From: Polaromonas sp.
GTDB taxonomy: Bacteria; Pseudomonadota; Gammaproteobacteria; Burkholderiales; Burkholderiaceae_C
Assembly (NCBI GenBank): GCA_030683705.1
Contig: JAUXPP010000172.1
Span: forward strand, 1 to 41,291
Direction: 5' to 3'
DNA length: 41,291 nucleotides
Shown here piece after piece: positions 1-8,031 of the stretch. The translations under genes and the position numbers were made by a program. The notes beneath the pieces were generated by a model. It ran no database searches, was not told the DNA's origin, and saw only the letters and a program-made list of their open reading frames with translations. Position 1 is the first letter of the stretch, and the number at the start of each line of letters is the position of its first letter.

Positions 1-1
1 C

Positions 2-394
2 ATCGTGCAGCGCTATGCGCTGGTGCTGGTGGCGCTGGTGGCGGGCATCTCTGCTCTGTTCAAGCGCCGCTTCTGGTTGTATGCCGGCGTGATCAAAATG
101 GGTGTGCTGGCGGCATTCGGCGCTTTCGTGGCGGCGCGCCAGAGCTGGTTGCAGTGGAATCCGCCGGAAATCATGAGCTGCGGGCGAGACTTCTTCGGGA
201 TGATCGAATCCTTCCCGCTGCGCCGTGCCATTCCCATGATCTTCCGAGGCACCGGCGACTGTTCGGTGATCGACTGGACCTTCCTCGGCCTGTCGATCGC
301 CAACTGGTCGTTTCTGTGTTTTGTAGCAATTAGCCTGGTGATGCTGGCCTTGCTGCTTGTTCAGGTGCGCGGGGCAGGGCAAAACAAGGCTTGA
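2..394 (+). CDS. dsbB: Disulfide bond formation protein B, 3' part (DsbB)
   Basis: This is the C-terminal 130 residues of an inner-membrane quinone reductase that reoxidises the periplasmic thiol oxidase DsbA. The reading frame is already open at the window edge, so the N-terminus and the first periplasmic loop with its CxxC pair lie outside. The second periplasmic loop is clear. It carries the family signature SCGRDFFGMIESFPL, then PMIFRGTGDC, giving the two cysteines equivalent to the second redox pair of DsbB. A hydrophobic helix precedes this loop, and a last one (NWSFLCFVAISLVMLALLL) follows it. The gene ends 6 bp before a convergent lipoprotein gene with no obvious terminator between them. 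The GTG at 5 is internal and should not be read as the start. The identification is secure because the loop motif is diagnostic. Confidence 0.93.
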   Translation: MVQRYALVLVALVAGISALFKRRFWLYAGVIKMGVLAAFGAFVAARQSWLQWNPPEIMSCGRDFFGMIESFPLRRAIPMIFRGTGDCSVIDWTFLGLSIANWSFLCFVAISLVMLALLLVQVRGAGQNKA

Positions 395-400
395 AGGGCC

Positions 401-826
401 TCAGGGTGGCAGCGGTGCCACCCGGGCCGGTACCAGCACTATTTCGACGCTGCCGCCCGGGTTGTGGCTGCGCAGGCGCAATTCGTCGTGGCTCAGGTTC
501 AGGATGTCGGTCTTGTATTCCTGCGAGCCCTCAATCATCGTCAGCTGGCCGTTTTTGTAAGTCCATGCGCCGAAGGCAGCCTTGCTGTTGGGTGAGGTGA
601 TGACCAGTGTGCCGTCAGACAAAAACGCATACAACATGCCGGGCGACACCCCGGTGGACAGGCTGACTTCCCACACCTTGTTGATAAAGCCCGGCTTCAC
701 GCTGGACGGCGGCGTGGTCGGGGAGTAGCCCGCATCGCCCGTGGCAGGCTCCCGGGAGCAGGCCGCAGCCAGCAACAGCGCGGCAATGCCCGTGCTGAGC
801 AACACGCTACGCAGGAGACATTTCAT
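401..826 (-). CDS. Small putative lipoprotein
   Basis: This is a 141-residue exported protein of unknown function. The frame extends further upstream, but the start at 826 is chosen because it places a classical lipoprotein signal at the N-terminus: MKCLLRS, a hydrophobic stretch, then LLLAAAC, with the lipid-modified cysteine at about residue 23. The mature part is mostly polar with beta-type segments (VWEVSLSTGVSPGMLYAFLS, GTLVITSPN). That resembles small outer-membrane-associated beta proteins, but I do not recognise the family. Its promoter region is shared with the divergent imuA operon, and the LexA box lies 54 bp upstream of its start, so damage control of this gene is possible. Function unknown. 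Confidence 0.75.
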   Translation of the reverse strand: MKCLLRSVLLSTGIAALLLAAACSREPATGDAGYSPTTPPSSVKPGFINKVWEVSLSTGVSPGMLYAFLSDGTLVITSPNSKAAFGAWTYKNGQLTMIEGSQEYKTDILNLSHDELRLRSHNPGGSVEIVLVPARVAPLPP

Positions 827-879
827 CCAGTAGTCCTCAAAATAATTGATTTTCCCCGGTAGGCAGAAAAGGTGTAATA

Positions 880-895
880 CTGTACAAATAAACAG
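880..895. promoter_or_regulatory. LexA operator (SOS box) before imuA
   Basis: The 16-mer CTGTACAAATAAACAG fits the canonical SOS operator CTGT-N8-ACAG exactly. It lies 39 bp before the imuA start and 53 bp from the divergent lipoprotein start. LexA control of imuAB-dnaE2 cassettes is established in many Proteobacteria, so repression by LexA and induction by DNA damage are the expected behaviour here. Confidence 0.9.
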
Positions 896-934
896 TATTT
901 TATACACCTTCTTCTTTCTTCGTGATGCCTTGCC

Positions 935-1765
935 ATGTCTGCCTGTTTCCCTGCCGTTGCTGCCTTGCCTTTGACCACAGGCCACTCAAGGCCGGCGGAC
1001 TTTGAGCTTACCCCTGGTGTCTGGCGAGCGGGTGAACTTGGCAGCTCTTGCCTGCCGGTTGTAGACACGGGTTATCCGCTGCTCAACCAGGCGCTGCCCG
1101 GCGGCGGTTGGCCGCAGGGTGCACTGGTTGAAGTGCTGCAGGCGCAGGCGGGCCTGCATGAGTGGGGTTTGCTGGCGCCGGCGCTGGCCACCTTGCAGGC
1201 CCGTGCGCCTGACCAGTTTGTCGTGCTGGTGGGCGCCCCTTACCAGCCCTTTGGCCCTGCGCTGGGCGCACGCCAGCTCAACATGCAGCGCCTGTTGTGT
1301 GTACAGGCCGGCCACAACGATGGGCCGGCGTTGCTCTGGGCCACACGCGAGGCGGTGCAGTGCGCCGATGTGGCCGCCGTGCTGGCCTGGCTGCCGGATG
1401 TACGCAGCGCCCATTTGCGGCGCCTGCAGATTGCCACGCATGCGCACAACAAGCTGCTCTTCGTGTTCCGCACGCCGCGCTCGCAGCAGGAGTCTTCACC
1501 CGCGCCGCTGCGCCTCCTGCTGGAAGGTGTGGACAACGAGGCAGGCAATTTGCGGGTGCACGTGCTCAAGCGGCGCGGCCCGCCGCTGGCAGAACCGCTG
1601 CTGCTGGCCACGCGGCCGGCGCGGCTGTCGGCGCTGCTGGCAGCCAGCCGCGAGCGCGTGCGCCGCCGGCGTGAAGAGCTGGCACCGCTGCAGTTACCCG
1701 TCACCTCACCGGACAGCCCCCTCCATGCCTTGCTGGATCGCATTGCACACCTTGATCACCACTGA
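935..1765 (+). CDS. imuA: Translesion synthesis-associated protein ImuA
   Basis: ImuA (276 aa) is the RecA/SulA-like accessory subunit of the ImuA-ImuB-DnaE2 mutasome, which copies damaged DNA in bacteria lacking umuDC-type polymerases. The N-terminus carries GYPLLNQALPGGGWPQGALVE, the typical opening of this family, followed by a RecA-like core (LLAPALATL, QFVVLVGAPYQPF). There is no intact Walker A motif, as is usual for ImuA. The C-terminus is Arg-rich (RERVRRRREEL). The gene starts 39 bp after the LexA box and overlaps imuB by 41 bp, which implies coupled translation. No good Shine-Dalgarno sequence precedes the ATG. Identification rests on the cassette order as well as sequence. Confidence 0.9.
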   Translation: MSACFPAVAALPLTTGHSRPADFELTPGVWRAGELGSSCLPVVDTGYPLLNQALPGGGWPQGALVEVLQAQAGLHEWGLLAPALATLQARAPDQFVVLVGAPYQPFGPALGARQLNMQRLLCVQAGHNDGPALLWATREAVQCADVAAVLAWLPDVRSAHLRRLQIATHAHNKLLFVFRTPRSQQESSPAPLRLLLEGVDNEAGNLRVHVLKRRGPPLAEPLLLATRPARLSALLAASRERVRRRREELAPLQLPVTSPDSPLHALLDRIAHLDHH

Positions 1766-3152
1766 AGCCGGGCCCGACCCCGCCGAGGTGCAGCAGGCGG
1801 TGGCCAGCATCGCGCTGGGCTTTTCGCCGCGCGTGGCCTTGCTGGACGAAGCCGTGCTGATCGACGTGACCGGCAGCCTGCGCCTGTTCGGCGGGCTGGC
1901 GCGGCTGACGCAACTGCTGCAAACCCGCTTGCTCGCATTTTTTGAGTCAAATAGGGCTGTAGCCCTTATCCGGTGTGCGCAAGGCGCTACTTCTTTGGTA
2001 GCGATGGGGCGGCTGCGCTGGCAAGCTGGCCCGTCTGGCAAAGAGAAAAAACGCGTCGCCGACCTGCCCATGCACACGCTCAGCGCGGCGCGCCCGCACC
2101 TGGGTGTGCTCGGGCGCATAGGCTGCCGCACCTGGGACGACATCCTGCGTCTGCCGCGCGACGGGCTGGCCCGGCGCTTTGATGCGCAACTGCTGCAGGC
2201 GCTGGACCGCGCGCGCGGCGCAGTGGCTGATGAATACGAGTGGCAGGTGCTGCCAGAACACTTCGATGAAAAGATGGAACTCAACGCGCTGGTCACCCAT
2301 GCACCGGCACTGATGGCCGGCGCGCAGCGCCTGCTGGTCAGGCTGCAGGCCTGGCTGCTGGGCCGGCAAAGCGGACTGAGCGCGCTCCGGCTCACCTGGC
2401 ACCTGGACAAACGGCGCGATGTTGCTCTCACCGGCGAGATGGAAATCCGCACGGCCCAGCCCGCGCAGGACCTGCGCCATGTGGCACGCCTGGTGGCCGA
2501 ACACCTGGCGCAGCAAAAACTGCCGGCGCCTGTGCACAGCTTGAGCCTGCAGTCGCTGGTGACCGAGCCGTTGCTTGATGCGGCGGCCGCCACTGCCAGC
2601 CTGCTGATGCAAGAGCGCAAGCAGGGCGACAGCGCGCTGGAGCTGATCGAGCGCCTGAGCGCACGTCTGGGCCAGGCGCAGGTGCAGGCCTGGCAGCCCG
2701 CCGCCGACCACCGGCCCGAGCGTATGCAGCGCTGGGTAGCCGCCCAGGAAGCTATCAAATCAATAGCTGCTTACGCACGTCCCTCAAGGGCCAGAGGCGG
2801 AAAAGGCTTGAGGAGTCCGGCGCATGCACCGGTACTGAAAGAAGCGCTGTACCCGAGCTGGCTCTTGCCCCAGCCCTTGATGCTGGCGGTGGCCGGCAAC
2901 AGCCCGGTGTACCAGGGCCGGCTGGTTCGCGTGGCAGGCCCCCAGCGCATGGAAGCCGGCGGCTGGCTGATGGCGGGTGAAGGTCCGCACAGTGCGCAAA
3001 ACAGCCGCCTGCACCCGCCGGCGATGCGCGACTACTTCATCTACCGCAATACACAGGGCTGCCTGCTGTGGATTTACAGCGAGCGCCTGCAGCGCCCGAC
3101 CGCCGCCGCCAGGCCGCAGCGCGTCTGGTATCTGCAGGGCTTTTTTGCTTGA
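1725..3152 (+). CDS. imuB: Y-family polymerase-like protein ImuB with two in-frame repeats
   Basis: ImuB (475 aa) is the Y-family polymerase-like hub of the mutasome. It is normally catalytically inactive and binds the beta clamp, ImuA and DnaE2. The frame is open far upstream, but that part overlaps imuA. The start at 1725 gives MPCWIALHTL, the usual opening in this group. The palm remnant FSPRVALLDEAVLIDVTGSLRLFGG follows at residues 33-57; the first acidic motif of active Y-family polymerases is absent. DNA-binding segments (GRIGCRTWDDILRLPRDGLARRF) and the C-terminal domain ending WYLQGFFA are present. Residues 75-93 and 343-361 are encoded by two copies of a dispersed repeat, and both keep the frame. 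dnaE2 starts 18 bp downstream. Whether the repeat-encoded segments affect function cannot be judged from sequence. Confidence 0.9.
   Translation: MPCWIALHTLITTEAGPDPAEVQQAVASIALGFSPRVALLDEAVLIDVTGSLRLFGGLARLTQLLQTRLLAFFESNRAVALIRCAQGATSLVAMGRLRWQAGPSGKEKKRVADLPMHTLSAARPHLGVLGRIGCRTWDDILRLPRDGLARRFDAQLLQALDRARGAVADEYEWQVLPEHFDEKMELNALVTHAPALMAGAQRLLVRLQAWLLGRQSGLSALRLTWHLDKRRDVALTGEMEIRTAQPAQDLRHVARLVAEHLAQQKLPAPVHSLSLQSLVTEPLLDAAAATASLLMQERKQGDSALELIERLSARLGQAQVQAWQPAADHRPERMQRWVAAQEAIKSIAAYARPSRARGGKGLRSPAHAPVLKEALYPSWLLPQPLMLAVAGNSPVYQGRLVRVAGPQRMEAGGWLMAGEGPHSAQNSRLHPPAMRDYFIYRNTQGCLLWIYSERLQRPTAAARPQRVWYLQGFFA
1947..2002 (+). repeat. 56-bp dispersed repeat, copy A, inside imuB
   Basis: The copy opens TCAAATAGGGCTGTAGCCC and closes with GGTAGC. 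It is the same length as copies at 13942, 17923 and 32559 and has the same block order: a (G)GCCTGnAGCCC-like block, a GTGCGCAAG-like block, then a GCTA...TAGC core. It is more AT-rich than the surrounding imuB sequence, and it is translated in frame. Confidence 0.72.
2751..2806 (-). repeat. 56-bp dispersed repeat, copy B, inside imuB
   Basis: On the plus strand it begins with the core GCTATCAAATCAATAGC, then GCTTACGCACG, then CCAGAGGCGG, the reverse orientation of copy A. Over 48 aligned bases, the reverse complement matches copy A at about 32 positions by hand count. It encodes EAIKSIAAYARPSRARGGK within ImuB. It is the more diverged of the imuB copies. Confidence 0.65.
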
Positions 3153-3170
3153 GAGCGGCTGAGACTCTTC

Positions 3171-6100
3171 ATGCACCAGGACCTGTCCCCGCTGCCCGAT
3201 TACGCAGAGCTCCATGCGCTGAGCAACTTCAGCTTCCAGCGCGGCGCATCACATGCGCAAGAGCTGGTTGAGCGTGCCGCCCAGCTGGGCTACCGCGCGA
3301 TCGCCATCACCGACGAGTGTTCGGTGGCCGGTGTGGTGCGGGCGCACATGGCGGCCAAAGCGCTTGGGCTGCAGCTGCTGCCGGGCGCAGAATTTCTTGT
3401 GCAGGGCAACACCGCCCAACCGGTCTTTCGGCTGGTGGTGCTGCCGCACAATGCCGCCGGCTGGGGCAACCTGTGCGAGTTCATCACCGCAGCCAAACAG
3501 GCCGGTGATGCGGTCGAAAAAGGCAGCTACCGCGTGGCGATGGGGGAAACCGATTTTTCAACCCTGACAGAATGCGAAATCATCCTCTCACCGCTGCCGG
3601 GTGCTATCGATACAGAAGCGCTTTACGCTTGCTGCGTATGGGCTGCGCGCCTTTTTGGCAACAATGCCTGGCTGGCGGTGGAGTTGCTGCAGGAGCTTGA
3701 TGACGCCTTGCGCCTGCAGCAGTTGCAGGCGCTGTCGCAGCGCAGCGGCATCCGCCTGGTGGCGGCGGGCCGGGTGCTGATGCACATCCGCTCACGCAAG
3801 CCGCTGCATGACGTGTTGACCGCCATCCGGCTGGGCTGCACCGTCCATGAATGCGGCTTTGAGCTGCAGGTCAATGCCGAAGCACATCTGCGGCCGCGCA
3901 TGCGCCTGGGCGATATTTACCCGGCCGAGCTGCTGCGTGCCACGCTGGAAATCGCGGGGCGCTGCAACTTCAATCTTGACGAAATACGCCAGCTCTACCG
4001 CTACCCGGCGGACAACATCGCTGCGCACCAGGAGAGTCCCTCAGCCTGCCTGCGTCGCTTGACGGCAGAGGGCGCGCGCGAGCGGTTTCCGGGCGGCGTG
4101 CCACCCAGGATCCAGGCCAACATCGCCAGGGAGCTGGCGCTGATTGAAGAGCTGGCGTACGAGATGTTTTTCATCACCGTGCAGGACATCGTGGCATTTG
4201 CCCGCAGCCAGGGCATTCTTTGCCAGGGGCGCGGCTCTGCCGCCAACTCCACCGTCTGTTATTGCCTGGGCATCACCGCAGTGAACCCGAATGAGCTGGA
4301 CACACTGTTTGAACGCTTCATCAGCCGCGAGCGCCGCGAGCCACCCGACATTGACGTGGACTTTGAACACCAGCGACGCGAGGAAGTCATCCAGTACATC
4401 TACCGCAAGTACGGCCACGACCGCGCTGCGATTGCCGCCACCGTCATCAGCTACCGCCCGCGCAGCGCCATTCGCGACGTGGGCAAGGCGCTGGGCATGG
4501 ATGCCGGTCTGATTGAGCAATATGCGGGTGAGCATTTCTGGTTTGACGGCAGCGAGGCCCTGGAGAAAAAACTCGCAGAAGCCGGCTTGCAGCAGGACGT
4601 GGGCCCGGTGTTGCAATGGCTGGATCTGTCTGTGCAGCTGATGGGTTTTCCGCGCCACCTGAGCCAGCATGTGGGCGGCTTTGTGCTGACCCAGGGCAAG
4701 CTGACCCGGCTGGTACCGATCCAGCCCGCCGCCATGCAAGAGCGCCGCATCATCCAGTGGGACAAGGACGACCTGGACGACATGGGCCTGCTCAAGGTCG
4801 ATGTGCTGGCGCTGGGCATGTTGTCAGCCATCCGCCGCTGCCTGCATCTGGTGGACCAGCTGCGTGGCGGCTGTCTGGAGATGCACACCATCCCCGGCGA
4901 AGACGTGCAAACCTACGACATGATCTGCGCGGCCGACACGGTGGGCGTCTTCCAGATCGAGAGCCGGGCCCAGATGTCGATGTTGCCGCGCCTGCAGCCG
5001 CGCAGGTATTACGACCTGGTGGTTGAGGTGGCCATTGTGCGGCCCGGCCCCATCCAGGGCGGCATGGTGCACCCCTATCTGAAAAACCGCGAGATTGTGC
5101 GGGGCGGCGGCGAGATCGAGTTCAGATACCCCGAACTCAAAGAGGCGCTGGGCCGCACCCTGGGGGTGCCGATTTTTCAGGAGCAGGTGATGCAGATCGC
5201 CATGATTGCCGCCAAATTTTCAGCCGACGAGGCCGACCAGCTGCGCCGCTCGATGGCGGCCTGGAAACGCAAGGGTGGCGTCAAGCATTTTCACGACCGG
5301 CTGGTCAACGCGATGATTGCCAGGGGGTACGACGCCGAGTTTTCAGAGCGTATCTTCAGCCAGATCGAGGGCTTCGGCGAGTACGGCTTCCCCGAAAGCC
5401 ACGCCGCCAGTTTTGCCAAGCTGGTGTATGTGAGCTGCTGGCTCAAGTGCCACGAGCCCGCGTGTTTTCTGGCCGCCATGCTCAATTCGCAGCCCATGGG
5501 TTTTTATTCGCCCTCGCAACTGGTGCAGGATGCGCGCCGGCACGGCGTCGAGGTACGGGCAGTGGACGTGATGCACAGCGCTTGGGATTGCACGCTGGAG
5601 ACGGCCAGTGATGCAGCCTGTTTGGCGCAGTATCCCGGTATCCGGGTCGGCCAGCCCGCTGTCCGCCTGGGCCTGCGTCTGGTGTCCGGCTTGTCCGAAG
5701 CCGCTGCGCGACGTATTGAAGAAGCCCGCACGCAAATACCTTTCACGTCCACCGAAGACATCGTCGCACGTGCCCGTCTCGGCACGCTGGAGATCAATGC
5801 CCTGGCCGCTGCCGACGCCTTGCTGCCGCTGGCCGGCCACAGGCGCCAGCAGGTCTGGGCCGCCGCTGCGATCAAGCCCGCACCCGCGTTGTTCAAGGCG
5901 GTGCCCACCCACGAGACCGCGCTGCAACTGCCAGACACGCCGGAGGGAGAAAACATCCTGTTTGATTACCAGTCCACCGGTTTGACCCTGCGTCGGCACC
6001 CGCTGGCCTTGTTGCGGCCACGCCTGGCCAGGCGTGGGCTGCTGAGCGCCGGGCAGTTGAATGTTTTGCCCAACGGGCTGGAGGTGGCAGCCTGCGGCAT

Positions 6101-6386
6101 CGTCACCGTGCGCCAGCAGCCGCAAACCGCCAAGGGCACCATTTTTGTCACGCTGGAAGACGAGACCGGGCCGGTCAATGTGATTGTCTGGAAGTCACTG
6201 CGTGAAACCCAGCGCGCCGAAGTGTTGCATGCCCGCCTGCTGGCGGTGTACGGCGTGTGGCAGCGCAGCGAAGAAAGCGGCACCGCCAAAGGGTACGGGG
6301 CGGTACGCAACCTGGTGGCACAGCGACTGGAAGACCTGACACCGCTGCTTGGGCGGCTGGGCACCGACAGCCGGGACTTTCATTGA
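3171..6386 (+). CDS. dnaE2: Error-prone DNA polymerase DnaE2 (ImuC)
   Basis: DnaE2 (1071 aa, normal length) is the C-family polymerase that does the synthesis step in ImuAB-dependent translesion repair. The N-terminal PHP domain opens with the DnaE2-type signature YAELHALSNFSFQRGAS. The catalytic palm carries PDIDVDFEHQRREEVI, with the aspartates of DIDVDF at residues 393-397, preceded by GRGSAANSTVCYCLGI. A helix-hairpin-helix region and an OB-fold (GTIFVTLEDETGPVNVIVW) close the protein. It is the last gene of the SOS-regulated imuA-imuB-dnaE2 operon. A replicative DnaE is unlikely because of this context and the DnaE2-specific opening. Bases 3603-3633 resemble the dispersed repeat seen in imuB but encode an uninterrupted stretch of the protein. 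Confidence 0.96.
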   Translation: MHQDLSPLPDYAELHALSNFSFQRGASHAQELVERAAQLGYRAIAITDECSVAGVVRAHMAAKALGLQLLPGAEFLVQGNTAQPVFRLVVLPHNAAGWGNLCEFITAAKQAGDAVEKGSYRVAMGETDFSTLTECEIILSPLPGAIDTEALYACCVWAARLFGNNAWLAVELLQELDDALRLQQLQALSQRSGIRLVAAGRVLMHIRSRKPLHDVLTAIRLGCTVHECGFELQVNAEAHLRPRMRLGDIYPAELLRATLEIAGRCNFNLDEIRQLYRYPADNIAAHQESPSACLRRLTAEGARERFPGGVPPRIQANIARELALIEELAYEMFFITVQDIVAFARSQGILCQGRGSAANSTVCYCLGITAVNPNELDTLFERFISRERREPPDIDVDFEHQRREEVIQYIYRKYGHDRAAIAATVISYRPRSAIRDVGKALGMDAGLIEQYAGEHFWFDGSEALEKKLAEAGLQQDVGPVLQWLDLSVQLMGFPRHLSQHVGGFVLTQGKLTRLVPIQPAAMQERRIIQWDKDDLDDMGLLKVDVLALGMLSAIRRCLHLVDQLRGGCLEMHTIPGEDVQTYDMICAADTVGVFQIESRAQMSMLPRLQPRRYYDLVVEVAIVRPGPIQGGMVHPYLKNREIVRGGGEIEFRYPELKEALGRTLGVPIFQEQVMQIAMIAAKFSADEADQLRRSMAAWKRKGGVKHFHDRLVNAMIARGYDAEFSERIFSQIEGFGEYGFPESHAASFAKLVYVSCWLKCHEPACFLAAMLNSQPMGFYSPSQLVQDARRHGVEVRAVDVMHSAWDCTLETASDAACLAQYPGIRVGQPAVRLGLRLVSGLSEAAARRIEEARTQIPFTSTEDIVARARLGTLEINALAAADALLPLAGHRRQQVWAAAAIKPAPALFKAVPTHETALQLPDTPEGENILFDYQSTGLTLRRHPLALLRPRLARRGLLSAGQLNVLPNGLEVAACGIVTVRQQPQTAKGTIFVTLEDETGPVNVIVWKSLRETQRAEVLHARLLAVYGVWQRSEESGTAKGYGAVRNLVAQRLEDLTPLLGRLGTDSRDFH

Positions 6387-6529
6387 TGCACCCGCTGGTC
6401 GGTGGGGCAGGGGGCAAGCCTGCTCAAAACCGGTGTTCTGCGGGGTTCCTCAATAGTCACTAACATGGTGTCCAACTTCACCGGCGCGTTGCCAACGCGC
6501 CGACAAACCCCCACCCGAAAGCCGTCGCC

Positions 6530-7189
6530 ATGAACACCACCTCACCCGTCAAAATGAAAATCGACTTCGTCTCCGATGTGTCCTGTCCGTGGTGCGTGAT
6601 CGGGCTCAAGGCGCTGGAGGGTGCGCTGGGCCGCGTCAACGGGCAGGTCCAGGCAGAGTTGCACTTCCAGCCGTTTGAGCTCAACCCGCACATGACGGCT
6701 GAAGGCCAGGACATCACCGAACACCTGACCGAAAAATACGGCTCCACCCCCGAACAACTGGAGCAAACCCGCGAGATGATCCGCATGCGCGGCCAGGAGC
6801 TGGGCTTTACCTTCACCGTGGGTGCGCGCAACCGGGTCTACAACACCTTTGATGCCCACCGCCTGCTGCATTGGGCTGAAGAAGAAGGGCACCAGCTGGC
6901 GCTGAAAGAGGGCCTGTTCAAGGCCTACTTCACCGACGGCGAAAACCCGGGATCACACCAGGTGCTGGTCCGCGTGGCTGGTGAGGTGGGCCTGGACGTA
7001 GCGCGTGCGCAGCAAATTTTGGCCTCTGATGAATACGCCGACGAAGTGCGCCAGCGCCAGCAGTTTTACCAGCAGCAGGGCATCCGCTCGGTGCCGGCCA
7101 TCATCATCAACGACAAACACCTGATCTCGGGCGGCCAGCCGGTCGAGGTGTTTGAGCAGGCGCTGCGGCAGATTGCGGCGCAGGGCTGA
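6530..7189 (+). CDS. DsbA-family oxidoreductase (FrnE-like)
   Basis: This 219-residue thioredoxin-fold protein belongs to the FrnE/2-hydroxychromene-2-carboxylate isomerase branch of the DsbA family. It has no signal peptide, so it is probably cytoplasmic. The active-site motif CPWC is at residues 19-22, followed by VIGLKALEGAL. A helical insertion follows, and the cis-proline loop is visible as IRSVPAIIINDKHLISGGQP, the standard ending of this group. FrnE proteins have been linked to oxidative-stress tolerance and to polyketide tailoring; here the context (SOS operon upstream, argA cluster downstream) does not specify a substrate. The 143 bp upstream hold no gene. Family call firm, substrate unknown. 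Confidence 0.88.
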   Translation: MNTTSPVKMKIDFVSDVSCPWCVIGLKALEGALGRVNGQVQAELHFQPFELNPHMTAEGQDITEHLTEKYGSTPEQLEQTREMIRMRGQELGFTFTVGARNRVYNTFDAHRLLHWAEEEGHQLALKEGLFKAYFTDGENPGSHQVLVRVAGEVGLDVARAQQILASDEYADEVRQRQQFYQQQGIRSVPAIIINDKHLISGGQPVEVFEQALRQIAAQG

Positions 7190-7293
7190 AGGCTTGGCGG
7201 TACGCGGGACATGCGAGAAAACCGGGGCGAGGGATAGAACCCGCGAGCGCGTGGTTTGATCGCACCCCGGCTCACCGCCTGATCCGGCACAGA

Positions 7294-7701
7294 TCAGTGG
7301 TCCGTGCCGGCATAAATCCACATGGGTTCGGTTTTCCCCGCGCGCTCAAAGCCCAAAGCGCGATAAAAGTCCAGGGCTTGACCGTCCGCAGTCAGCATCT
7401 GCTGATGGAAACTTGAATACCTGGCTTGCATGGCCTGCATCATCATTTTGCCGACGCCCAGCCTCTGGTAATCGGGGTGAACCAGCAAGTGGGGGTAATA
7501 AACGACGAGATGACCGTCTGATATCGCATTGCCCAGCCCCACCAGCCTGTTCCCAGCCCTGGCGGTGACCAATGTGTGCGAGTTCTGCAGCGCAGCCATC
7601 AGCTGCAACGGCTTTTCCGCCGCTGACCAGCGATTGGCTGTGTAAAGGCTCAAGACTTCCTCTTGCTCCAGGGCATCGTTCAGCTTGATCTGGATAGGCA
7701 C
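7294..7701 (-). CDS. GNAT-family N-acetyltransferase
   Basis: This is a single-domain acetyl-CoA-dependent acetyltransferase of about 135 residues. The acetyl-CoA binding segment is LLVHPDYQRLGVGKMMMQAM, with the Q/RxxGxG/A-type loop, and the C-terminal part ends ALDFYRALGFERAG, typical of GNAT motif B. The open frame continues upstream to 7794. The protein family begins near IQIKLNDALEQEEVLSLY, so GTG at 7701 is used; TTG at 7716, which overlaps the stop of a short upstream frame as TTGA, is an equally possible start. Neither has a clear ribosome binding site, which suggests translational coupling to the upstream genes. The substrate cannot be predicted. It lies downstream of argA and the DUF1272 gene on the same strand. 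Confidence 0.8.
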   Translation of the reverse strand: MPIQIKLNDALEQEEVLSLYTANRWSAAEKPLQLMAALQNSHTLVTARAGNRLVGLGNAISDGHLVVYYPHLLVHPDYQRLGVGKMMMQAMQARYSSFHQQMLTADGQALDFYRALGFERAGKTEPMWIYAGTDH

Positions 7702-7712
7702 GGGAGGAATTT

Positions 7713-7781
7713 TCAAGCGTTGATGCGACGGTAAAACGCCAACGCAACGAGGGCGAAAATAAAAAACGAGGTGCTGTTCAT
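7713..7781 (-). CDS. Possible 22-residue membrane peptide
   Basis: This short frame encodes MNSTSFFIFALVALAFYRR and three more residues: one hydrophobic helix followed by positive charges, the typical layout of a small inner-membrane peptide. Its ATG overlaps the stop codon of the DUF1272 gene as ATGA, and its stop overlaps a possible TTG start of the GNAT gene as TTGA. That tight double overlap is the main reason to list it. It may instead be the remnant of a longer membrane protein that lost its 3' part, or a chance frame. No homologue is recognised. Confidence 0.35.
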   Translation of the reverse strand: MNSTSFFIFALVALAFYRRINA

Positions 7782-8026
7782 GCCGTGGCCGCACAACCGG
7801 TTGGCTTGAAAACCCGTTCTGTCGATGCCGGGTAACGGGCCAGCTTGTCAGCCGGCCGTCGGGGCCGCGCTAGCAGCTCACCGCCGCAGTTCGGGCAAAC
7901 GCCATGGAGCTTGCTCGCGGCGCAGTCGCTGCAAAAGGTGCATTCAAAGGTGCAGATGCGTGCCTCCAGGGACTCGGCGGGCAAGTCCTTGTTGCAGCAT
8001 TCGCAGTTGGGACGGAGTTCAAGCAT
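7778..8026 (-). CDS. DUF1272 zinc-ribbon protein
   Basis: This 82-residue cytoplasmic protein has four CxxC-type pairs: CECC, CTFCSDC and CPNC with flanking cysteines. They suggest two structural zinc sites. The sequence MLELRPNCECCNKDLP, then FECTFCSDCA, CPNCGGELLARPRRPA and RVFKPTG matches what I know as the DUF1272 family, whose function is unknown. The start at 8026 is preferred over upstream codons because the family begins MLELRP. The gene lies only 5 bp after the argA stop, so it should be cotranscribed with argA. Its stop overlaps a possible 22-codon frame. Confidence 0.85.
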   Translation of the reverse strand: MLELRPNCECCNKDLPAESLEARICTFECTFCSDCAASKLHGVCPNCGGELLARPRRPADKLARYPASTERVFKPTGCAATA

Positions 8027-8031
8027 GGCGA

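Noticed and set aside
1119..1724. N-terminal extension of the imuB frame
   Set aside because: It overlaps imuA in another phase and is Cys/Arg-rich without family features. ImuB begins normally at 1725.
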